A stretch of DNA of 28,962 nucleotides from a virus, in IMG/VR virus record IMGVR_UViG_3300045886_000064, positions 1-28,962 of that record, one strand, 5' to 3'. The position numbers and the translations under genes are program-made. Positions 24,400-28,962 of the stretch are shown here, piece after piece; within the stretch, counting starts at the first letter, position 1, and every line of letters starts with the position of its first letter. The notes under the pieces were generated by a model that searched no databases, had not been told where the DNA came from, and worked only from the letters and a program-made list of their open reading frames with translations.

Positions 24400-24400
24400 G
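24363..24400 (+). repeat. Gene-boundary repeat A, copy 1 (38 bases)
   Basis: This stretch is identical to 24821-24858. It encodes the tail A[10 protein letters not shown] of the upstream gene, the ribosome site GGGAGGGACAGGG and the ATG of the following gene. A diverged third copy sits at 24570-24600, again at a gene junction. Confidence 0.9.
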
Positions 24401-24599
24401 TATCATCGGCAAGACAACGAATGGCACCCGCAACATTGTGGTGCTCGATGATATGGGTGGGGAGCGCATCGCCGTCGAGGTCACAGGCGGGCGTATCGGG
24501 CTGAACCAGGCTGAGCTGGAACAGATGGTGGCGCACTGCCACACGGCAATTGCTTTGCTTGCAGAGCGGGCCGTGCCGGCGGCGCGGGAGGGGCGATGA
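24396..24599 (+). CDS. Small hypothetical early protein
   Basis: The product has 67 residues from ATG 24396 (ATGA overlap with the previous stop), with GGGAGGGACAGGG just before it from the boundary repeat. The first half is beta-rich (TRNIVVLDDMGGERIAVEVT), then a helix with ELEQMVAHCHTAIALL. The tail RAVPAAREGR is a diverged version of the VQAVREGQG tails. Function unknown. Confidence 0.68.
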   Translation: MSIIGKTTNGTRNIVVLDDMGGERIAVEVTGGRIGLNQAELEQMVAHCHTAIALLAERAVPAAREGR

Positions 24600-24600
24600 C
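24570..24600 (+). repeat. Gene-boundary repeat A, diverged copy
   Basis: GCCGTGCCGGCGGCGCGGGA and the following GGGGCGATGA resemble the 38-base boundary repeats at 24363 and 24821, with substitutions and a three-base deletion. It keeps the same job: C-terminal tail, ribosome site, next ATG. Confidence 0.6.
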
Positions 24601-24715
24601 CGTGACGCTCAGTACAAGAGGCTTCTGGCGTTGGCTCATGCGGTTTGCGTACCGGCATTGGGCACTTGGCGAGCCCTTTAAGCCTATGGGCATTCCAGGC
24701 AATCGTGACCCCTGA
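24596..24715 (+). CDS. Very small basic protein
   Basis: The frame has 39 residues (TVTLSTRGFWRWLMRFAYRH onward) from ATG 24596, coupled as ATGA and preceded by GGGAGGGG. It is Trp/Arg-rich and could be membrane-active or nucleic-acid binding. The excellent ribosome site is the main evidence; function unknown. Confidence 0.5.
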   Translation: MTVTLSTRGFWRWLMRFAYRHWALGEPFKPMGIPGNRDP

Positions 24716-24857
24716 TGACCCCTGTACGGCCTATGCGCCACGCCCTGCACAGTGGCAAGATTGGCGGGATTGTGAAACCGATGGCCATTATCTCTGTCGT
24801 GAATGTGCTCATCGAACCACCGCCGCCGTGCAGGCGGTGCGGGAGGGACAGGGATGA
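24705..24857 (+). CDS. Small Cys-rich protein, possible zinc ribbon
   Basis: A frame of about 50 residues runs from GTG 24705 (TTG 24645 is a longer option) to a stop that overlaps the next ATG as ATGA. Cys lie at DDPC, RDCETDG and LCREC with a His after, like a compact zinc site. The tail [11 protein letters not shown] comes from boundary repeat A. The start is uncertain; the Cys pattern and the coupling support the frame over competing ones. Confidence 0.5.
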   Translation: MTPDDPCTAYAPRPAQWQDWRDCETDGHYLCRECAHRTTAAVQAVREGQG

Positions 24858-24858
24858 G
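24821..24858 (+). repeat. Gene-boundary repeat A, copy 2 (38 bases)
   Basis: A base-for-base copy of 24363-24400, again covering the end of one gene, the ribosome site and the start codon of the next (DUF4031 gene). The genes on either side are unrelated, so the junction itself is what is conserved. Confidence 0.9.
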
Positions 24859-25051
24859 CGTCTACGTCGATGATGCCAGGATTCCCTTCGGACGGATGGT
24901 CTGTTGCCATCTGTTTGCCGATACCGAGGAAGAGTTGCACGCCATGGCGGCGCAGATTGGCCTGGACCGGCGCTGGCATCAGCAAGGCGCCCTCGCATAC
25001 CGTCGAGCACCCGCCGCGCCATTGCCTCAAGCTGACGACGCAGCCTCGTGA
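24854..25051 (+). CDS. DUF4031 family protein
   Basis: The product has 65 residues from ATG 24854 behind boundary repeat A. The sequence [20 protein letters not shown] followed by [20 protein letters not shown] and WHQQGA fits the DUF4031 family (small proteins of phages and bacteria with a V-Y-V-D-D-x-R-x-P-F-G-R-M start, a His, and a closing R-W-x-Q). The biochemical role of this family is not known to me. The Pro/Ala-rich C-terminal tail is specific to this copy. Confidence 0.82.
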   Translation: MSVYVDDARIPFGRMVCCHLFADTEEELHAMAAQIGLDRRWHQQGALAYRRAPAAPLPQADDAAS

Positions 25052-25196
25052 GTGCCTGCGCTGTCAACGGGCCTTCGAGAGCTGGGGTGCGGCCAATCGG
25101 CTATGTGAGCGCTGTCGCCATAATGACGCGCAGACGGACCCAGGACCGGACGCGAAGCCGCTGCCGTACCTGTTCAAGGAGACGTGGGGGTGGTGA
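25032..25196 (+). CDS. Small zinc-ribbon protein with PLPYLFKE tail
   Basis: A zinc ribbon of the type [21 protein letters not shown], common in small phage and bacterial proteins, followed by a Pro-rich linker and the tail [12 protein letters not shown]. The start is not clear: no ATG lies close, and CTG 25032 is the nearest in-frame possibility (54 residues); a longer frame opens at 24870. It overlaps the DUF4031 end and the methyltransferase start. Its last codons lie in boundary repeat B. Confidence 0.55.
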   Translation: MTTQPRECLRCQRAFESWGAANRLCERCRHNDAQTDPGPDAKPLPYLFKETWGW

Positions 25197-25204
25197 GGCT
25201 AGGG
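25161..25204 (+). repeat. Gene-boundary repeat B, left copy (44 bases)
   Basis: Matches 26446-26489 at 40 of 44 bases. It codes the PLPYLFKE-x-WGW tail of the zinc-ribbon gene and includes AAGGAG (25176-25181) and the GTG start of the methyltransferase. The two copies bracket the methyltransferase gene. Confidence 0.88.
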
Positions 25205-26428
25205 CATTCCCGAACCTTTCAGGGTCATGTCATTGACACACTGCGCCAGTTACCGGAGCAATCCGTGCATTGCGTGGTCACGAGTCCGCCGTACTGGGGG
25301 CTGAGAGACTACGGGATCGAGCCGCAGGTGTGGGGCGATGGCGCGAAGTTCTGTCTTGGCCTTGAACCAACTGTCGAGCTATACGTCGCGCACATGGTTG
25401 AGGTGTTTCGGGAAGTGCGGCGAGTGCTACGGGATGACGGGACGTGTTGGGTAAACATGGGGGACTCGTATGCAGCGAACCGAACATACCAAGTCACAGA
25501 TAACAAGCACGTCGATGTTGGGAATAACGGCGCGTCACAAGTACCAGCAGGGTTGAAACCAAAAGACCTGATTGGCATGCCATGGCGACTCGCCTTCGCC
25601 TTGCAGGAGGATGGCTGGTGGCTCAGGAGCGACATTATCTGGTCGAAGCCGAATCCGATGCCAGAAAGCGTCACTGATCGGCCGACGAAGGCTCATGAGT
25701 ACCTGTTTATGCTGACGAAGCGCGAGAAATACTTTTACGATGCCGAGGCGGTGCGGGAGAAGGCAGTCTATGGCGAGATGCGGTCTAAGTTTCGAGGCGA
25801 CGGTGTCTATGTCTATGGTCGTAGCTTCGATAACTCTTCTGGTACGAAGACGAGCACGGCTGGCATGGAACGTCCATTATGCACGCATCGTAACCTCCGC
25901 ACCGTCTGGACGATTTCCACGCATCCATTCCCAGGAGCCCATTTTGCCACCTTTCCACCGGCACTGGTCGAGACATGCCTGAAGGCTGGCACCAGCGAGC
26001 AAGGGTGTTGCGTCAAGTGTGGGGCACCGTGGGTTCGGGAAACAAAAAAGACTGGCGAGAGACAGACGCGATGGAGTGCATCAAATAGCTTGGCTATTGT
26101 TGTTGGTGGAACCCACAGAGAGCGCACGACACAGAATGTCATGACGACAACACAGAATGTCATGACGACAACCGGCTGGCGCCAAACCTGCCGCTGCGAC
26201 ACCAGCGAAACCGTTCCCTGCACCGTTCTTGACCCGTTCTTTGGTTCTGGAACCACAGGAATTGTGGCGGACAGGCTGGGACGTGCGTGGATTGGCTGTG
26301 AACTTAAACCGGAGTACCTGGAGATTTTCAGGACGCGCATGCAGGCCGACATCGACAAACGTAACGCGAAACCCAAGCAGCAACGCCAGCCGAAGGTATT
26401 GGCAGGGCAACTAGAGCTGTTCTCATGA
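25190..26428 (+). CDS. Orphan DNA methyltransferase, class beta (N4-cytosine or N6-adenine)
   Basis: The product has 412 residues from GTG 25190, eight bases after AAGGAG; GTG 25184 and 25193 are alternatives. The catalytic motif TSPPY (residues 31-35) comes first and the AdoMet motif DPFFGSGTTG (from 348) last, the order of class beta enzymes. A helper segment KPNPMPESVTDRPTKAHEYL lies between, and a Cys group (CCVKCG, then CRC) may hold zinc. No matching restriction enzyme is next to it, so it may protect phage DNA from host restriction or mark it. Its base composition is less GC-rich than its neighbours, and boundary repeat B flanks it, consistent with recent gain as a cassette. The target site cannot be read from sequence. 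Confidence 0.88.
   Translation: MVRLGHSRTFQGHVIDTLRQLPEQSVHCVVTSPPYWGLRDYGIEPQVWGDGAKFCLGLEPTVELYVAHMVEVFREVRRVLRDDGTCWVNMGDSYAANRTYQVTDNKHVDVGNNGASQVPAGLKPKDLIGMPWRLAFALQEDGWWLRSDIIWSKPNPMPESVTDRPTKAHEYLFMLTKREKYFYDAEAVREKAVYGEMRSKFRGDGVYVYGRSFDNSSGTKTSTAGMERPLCTHRNLRTVWTISTHPFPGAHFATFPPALVETCLKAGTSEQGCCVKCGAPWVRETKKTGERQTRWSASNSLAIVVGGTHRERTTQNVMTTTQNVMTTTGWRQTCRCDTSETVPCTVLDPFFGSGTTGIVADRLGRAWIGCELKPEYLEIFRTRMQADIDKRNAKPKQQRQPKVLAGQLELFS
26131..26172 (+). repeat. 21-base tandem duplication in the methyltransferase
   Basis: Two perfect copies of a 21-base unit (26131-26151, 26152-26172) give an in-frame doubling of T-Q-N-V-M-T-T in a loop between the Cys group elements. Being identical, the duplication looks recent. 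Confidence 0.92.
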
Positions 26429-26481
26429 AACCGAATAGTCACCCCCTGCCGTACCTGTTCAAGGAGGTGTGGGGGTGGTGA
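26425..26481 (+). CDS. 18-codon mini-frame, likely gene remnant
   Basis: ATG 26425 overlaps the methyltransferase stop (ATGA) and opens [18 protein letters not shown], then TGA. All but the first six residues match the tail of the zinc-ribbon protein ending at 25196. It reads as the leftover end of a duplicated or displaced gene, though a translated leader peptide cannot be excluded. Confidence 0.4.
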   Translation: MKPNSHPLPYLFKEVWGW

Positions 26482-26489
26482 CGTTAGGG
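26446..26489 (+). repeat. Gene-boundary repeat B, right copy (44 bases)
   Basis: The partner of 25161-25204 (40 of 44 bases). It repeats the PLPYLFKE-x-WGW codons, the AAGGAG site and the GTG-rich start. Here no good plus-strand gene follows; the antisense zinc-ribbon gene ends at 26484, inside this repeat. Confidence 0.88.
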
Positions 26490-26666
26490 GCGGGGTTTGC
26501 GGGGGTGAGGGCCAGGCTTCTGGCGCGGGCGATTCCAGGCGCGACTGGTGCACGAGGGGCAGCGCTTGGGGGCGCCACGCTTCCCGAGAAACCATTGATA
26601 GCCGCACTTCAGGCACGTCACAAGCTCTCGATGGGCGTCTGGTGTCATGACGAAAAAATCTACCAT
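26484..26666 (-). CDS. Antisense zinc-ribbon protein
   Basis: The only minus-strand gene in the early module. The core is CLKCGYQWFLGKRGAPKRC followed by P-S-C and WNRPRQKPGPHPRKP: two Cys pairs with the Arg/Lys and W-N-x-P-R ending of small DNA-binding zinc ribbons. The start is ATG 26666 (60 residues, AAGGGG only two bases ahead) or ATG 26648 (54 residues, nearly leaderless from the minus promoter at 26657-26685). The plus-strand frame over the same bases lacks any recognisable motif. It may act as a local regulator of the facing promoter. Confidence 0.7.
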   Translation of the reverse strand: MVDFFVMTPDAHRELVTCLKCGYQWFLGKRGAPKRCPSCTSRAWNRPRQKPGPHPRKPRP

Positions 26667-26685
26667 AACCCCTTGACGAATGCAA
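26657..26685 (-). promoter_or_regulatory. Predicted promoter for the antisense zinc-ribbon gene
   Basis: Minus strand TTGCAT (26680-26685) and TAGATT (26657-26662) are 17 bases apart. Transcription would begin about at ATG 26648. The boxes interleave with those of the plus-strand promoter, so polymerase can occupy only one at a time. Confidence 0.4.
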
Positions 26686-26701
26686 GGCCTGTAGGTATAT
26701 G
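26673..26701 (+). promoter_or_regulatory. Predicted promoter for the second early operon
   Basis: TTGACG (26673-26678) and TATATG (26696-26701) are 17 bases apart, the best sigma70-like pair in this part. It would drive the genes from 26747 through the recombinase and pentapeptide-repeat genes. Confidence 0.55.
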
Positions 26702-26746
26702 TATGGTTGAAAGTTACGACCACAACAACTCAAGGGAGACACCACC

Positions 26747-26926
26747 ATGACCGACACGCAGCCCAGCACCACCATCGAAGAGATCTACCGCACCTTCGGA
26801 TCAGCCCAGTCCGCCCGCACGCACTTTGTGTCACGCGGCTGTCAGTGCAGCGCCATTCAGCGCGACGGGCACCTGTATAGCTTTACGCGCACCGCCATGC
26901 AAGAGGAGCTGACCCATGCTCGATAG
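26747..26926 (+). CDS. Small hypothetical protein, first gene of the second early operon
   Basis: The frame has 59 residues from ATG 26747, with AAGGGAG about ten bases ahead. TIEEIYRTFGSAQSARTHFV is helical, then a CQCSAIQRDGHLYSFTR part with a close Cys pair. It could be a small DNA-binding or regulator fold, but no family is recognised. It overlaps the next gene by 11 bases. Confidence 0.6.
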   Translation: MTDTQPSTTIEEIYRTFGSAQSARTHFVSRGCQCSAIQRDGHLYSFTRTAMQEELTHAR

Positions 26927-27056
26927 CATCTGCAGCATAGCCCAGGGCTATGTGGAATATTACCAGCTCTCCATGTCGTGGGACTATGCCCCATACGAAT
27001 CAGGACTGGCCGCCTACTATGACGTGTTCTTCGCCCTGTGGAACGGCACACGCTAA
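26916..27056 (+). CDS. Very small acidic/aromatic protein
   Basis: The frame has 46 residues from ATG 26916, with GAGGAG seven bases ahead. The product LDSICSIAQGYVEYYQLSMS followed by DYAPYESGLAAYYDVFF is rich in Tyr and Phe with hardly any positive charge. Acidic tiny phage proteins like this can mimic DNA, but that is speculation here. Confidence 0.55.
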   Translation: MLDSICSIAQGYVEYYQLSMSWDYAPYESGLAAYYDVFFALWNGTR

Positions 27057-27164
27057 CCCCCAGGCGCCTGCACCCAGCGAACGGGCGGAACGTGTGGTAC
27101 GCCCACTGCCGCGATCGGCTGAAATGGTGCGGCGCTCGGACCCAAGGCCGAGAAGGAGCCGACG

Positions 27165-27392
27165 ATGAAAACGCGACATGCACTCACCGCACAGCTCGCC
27201 AAAACCCAAGCCCTCATTGCCCTGGGGCAACGCTTACTCGCCAGCCTGGAGGCCATCGAAGAGAGCTGCTTTGTCCTCGCCGGGAGCCACCTCCATCAGG
27301 CCCTGGGGAATACGCCGACATTCGAGGACACGTTGCAGCAGATGCAGGCGCTTAGGAGCGCCTACCGCGCGGCACGGGACCATGACGCCTAG
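27165..27392 (+). CDS. Small helical hypothetical protein
   Basis: The product has 75 residues from ATG 27165, with AAGGAG seven bases ahead. It is mostly helix: ALTAQLAKTQALIALGQRLL, LEAIEESCFVLAGSHLHQAL, and LQQMQALRSAYRAARDH. The 108 bases before it hold no convincing gene. Unknown function; it precedes the recombinase gene. Confidence 0.65.
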   Translation: MKTRHALTAQLAKTQALIALGQRLLASLEAIEESCFVLAGSHLHQALGNTPTFEDTLQQMQALRSAYRAARDHDA

Positions 27393-27459
27393 TCCTGCCG
27401 TCCAGCGGGCCATGGGACGGTTTTATGCACGGGTAGCTGCCTTGAAAGGACAAACAATC

Positions 27460-28527
27460 ATGACCGAATCAGTCGCCATTCCTATGGCGGGAATCACACC
27501 AGAAGTACTGGAGAAAACGGTGATCGGTGGCGATCTCTCCGGGCTGAACGCTGCGCAGCGCACGGAATACTATGCGGCTGTCTGCCGCAGCCTGGGCCTG
27601 AATCCACTGACCAAGCCCTTTGAGTATCTGACCCTCAACGGTAAGCTCAGGCTCTACGCCCTACGGGATTGCGCGGACCAGCTCCGCAAGCTGCATGGCA
27701 TCAGCATCTATATTGCTAACCGAGAAAAGATGAATGACGTCTATGTGGTCACGGCCCGCGCCAGGGACCGCGAGGGACGCGAAGACGAGAGTACCGGCGT
27801 GGTGCCGCTCAAGAAAGGAGGGAATGAGCTTACAGGCGAGGATCTCGCCAATGCGCTGATGAAGTGCGAAACCAAGGCTAAGCGCCGCGTCACCCTCTCC
27901 ATCGCCGGACTAGGATGGCTGGATGAAACCGAGATGGACACCATTCCCGAGCGGTCGATGCAGGCAGGCCCTGCGGCCTTACCGCTGGCGTCCAATGCAG
28001 TGAGCCCCGATGAGATCAACAGCCTTGTCACCCTGGCCACAAGCCTTGGGATTGACGCGGTCACCTTTGCGATCCATATGCGGCGGGTGATGGACCTGCC
28101 TGAAGATGCACGCATTACCAAAAAGCTGCTACGGGAGTGTATGACGCGGGCGCAGTACGAGGCAGCATGGAACGAGTACAGTGCTCGCCTGGCAGCGGAA
28201 ATCGAGCAGGATGTGCCACTGGGAGATGGCATCGAGACGCCAGAATCGTCCCAGGATGTACGATTGGACCCTGACCCCTCATCGGTAGACGCACCAACCG
28301 GAGAAGCCGTCACCACAGGTCAACCAGATAGCAAGAATGGGCATGCCAATGGCTTGGCGTCGACAGAGCGCATCAAGGCGGTGATGACGTATGCCGAGCA
28401 GCACAACCTGGGCTCGCTGCTGAACGATGCCCTGAAGCGCTGGCCTGATGGCATCAGCACGCAGGCTTTAGAGCGGGTGTACGCCAACCTGCAGGACCGG
28501 GTCGAGGCGCAGGGGCAACAAGGATAA
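27460..28527 (+). CDS. RecT/Redbeta-like single-strand annealing protein
   Basis: The product has 355 residues from ATG 27460, with AAAGGA nine bases ahead; ATG 27382 is a longer option. The N-terminal part [20 protein letters not shown] followed by [20 protein letters not shown], and [20 protein letters not shown] followed by GWLDETE, matches the order seen in phage annealing proteins: a G-L-N-P-x-x-x-x-F strand, an N-G-K turn, and a K-x-x-x-R-R helix. The C-terminal third is variable and ends in a small helical domain ([20 protein letters not shown]). It would pair single strands during recombination-driven replication. No partner exonuclease is in the window. Confidence 0.65.
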   Translation: MTESVAIPMAGITPEVLEKTVIGGDLSGLNAAQRTEYYAAVCRSLGLNPLTKPFEYLTLNGKLRLYALRDCADQLRKLHGISIYIANREKMNDVYVVTARARDREGREDESTGVVPLKKGGNELTGEDLANALMKCETKAKRRVTLSIAGLGWLDETEMDTIPERSMQAGPAALPLASNAVSPDEINSLVTLATSLGIDAVTFAIHMRRVMDLPEDARITKKLLRECMTRAQYEAAWNEYSARLAAEIEQDVPLGDGIETPESSQDVRLDPDPSSVDAPTGEAVTTGQPDSKNGHANGLASTERIKAVMTYAEQHNLGSLLNDALKRWPDGISTQALERVYANLQDRVEAQGQQG

Positions 28528-28547
28528 GCCACGACGGGAGGAATGCC

Positions 28548-28962
28548 ATGTTTGAAGTCAAGCACCGCTGGTTAGGAACTATCTTGTTTGCCGTCGAGGC
28601 CGATTCGCTGCGGCGGGCGCTAGAGCTGGCCGTGCAGCAGAGGGCGGACCTCCGTGGGGCTGACCTCGGGGAGGCGAACCTCCGTGGGGCGGACCTCCGT
28701 CAGGCGAACCTCGTGGAGGCGAACCTCGGGGAGGCGAACCTCCGTGGGGCGAACCTCCGTGGGGCGAACCTCCGTGGGGCGAACCTCGGTGAGGCGGACC
28801 TCCGTGGGGCGAACCTCGGGGGGGCGAACCTCTGGGAGGCGAACCTCGTGGAGGCGGACCTCCGTGAGGCGAACCTCCGTGGGGCGGACCTCCGTGAGGC
28901 GGACCTCGGTGGGGCGAACCTCGGGGGGGCGAACCTCGTGGAGGCGAACCTCGGGGAGGCGA
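28548..28962 (+). CDS. Pentapeptide-repeat protein, 5' part
   Basis: ATG 28548 lies six bases after GGGAGG. A short N-terminal region ([20 protein letters not shown]) precedes at least 21 uninterrupted A-[DN]-L-x-x pentapeptides that run off the right edge. Such repeats form a right-handed square helix. In Qnr and MfpA they copy the shape of DNA and act on gyrase; most phage members have no known function. The repeat is nearly perfect at DNA level, so length variation between relatives is likely. Confidence 0.88.
   Translation, partial: MFEVKHRWLGTILFAVEADSLRRALELAVQQRADLRGADLGEANLRGADLRQANLVEANLGEANLRGANLRGANLRGANLGEADLRGANLGGANLWEANLVEADLREANLRGADLREADLGGANLGGANLVEANLGEA
28644..28962 (+). 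repeat. 15-base tandem repeats of the pentapeptide gene
   Basis: About 21 consecutive 15-base units of the form GCG-[GA]AC-CTC-N-N, each coding one A-[DN]-L-x-x. Only the last two codons (mostly CGT/GGG/GTG and GGG/GAG) vary. The array continues past the window. Confidence 0.93.

Noticed and set aside
24715-24870. Alternative frame opened by TGATG after the 39-residue gene
   Set aside because: It competes with the frame that has the Cys pattern, the VQAVREGQG tail and ATGA coupling to the DUF4031 gene.
26469-26750. 93-residue plus-strand frame after the methyltransferase
   Set aside because: Its start only copies the methyltransferase start because of boundary repeat B. The rest lies over the minus-strand zinc-ribbon gene, which has clear motifs.
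25813-26775. 320-residue minus-strand frame opposite the methyltransferase
   Set aside because: Shadow of the methyltransferase and of the shorter zinc-ribbon gene; no coherent domains.
27038-27355. 105-residue plus-strand frame between tiny early genes
   Set aside because: No ribosome site, and it runs across the well-supported gene at 27165 in another frame.
28644-28962. Regular repeats that could suggest a CRISPR array
   Set aside because: Units are 15 bases, in frame, without spacers, and encode pentapeptides.

Overview
The window is part of the genome of a tailed bacteriophage (Caudoviricetes), or a prophage or metagenomic phage contig. It has a complete head and packaging set: small terminase, large terminase, portal, scaffold-like protein and an N4-gp56-like major capsid protein. 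It also has a phage-type replication and recombination set. The capsid type and the adaptor-like fragment at position 1 suggest a podovirus-like relative. No tape measure, tail tube or sheath gene is present, so the tail type is not shown. I see no integrase, excisionase, lysis gene, tRNA, CRISPR array or transposase. The DNA looks GC-rich, and most starts have good Shine-Dalgarno sites. The host cannot be named. Four Sec-type signal peptides suggest that some products leave the cytoplasm.

Layout. A divergent control region at about 19013-19333 splits the window. To its left, everything is on the minus strand and forms one very compact late module, with many TGATG, ATGA and TAGTG overlaps. 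In transcription order it holds: small terminase, a tiny zinc ribbon, large terminase, a run of small virion-like proteins, a 22-residue-repeat protein, a cluster of small Cys-rich proteins, portal, more small proteins, scaffold, capsid, two capsid-adjacent proteins, four consecutive genes with signal peptides (the last a 1005-residue FN3 plus beta-helix protein), and the start of an adaptor-like gene that runs off the left edge.

To the right, the plus strand carries the early module. In order: a ribbon-helix-helix-like protein, an SF2 helicase, an AEP primase fused to a VirE-type helicase, a 300-base non-coding stretch full of GTAAC/GTTAC sites (a candidate origin or operator), a train of tiny genes, a DUF4031 protein, an orphan DNA methyltransferase, an antisense zinc-ribbon gene with face-to-face promoters, more tiny genes, a RecT/Redbeta-like annealing protein, and a pentapeptide-repeat protein cut by the right edge.

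The least expected signals are these. (i) Two families of gene-boundary repeats in the early region each carry the end of one gene plus the ribosome-binding site and start of the next; one pair brackets the methyltransferase. (ii) The iteron-like cluster follows the primase gene. (iii) There is a block of four exported-looking late proteins. (iv) About ten very small Cys-pair (zinc-ribbon-like) proteins are spread through both modules.
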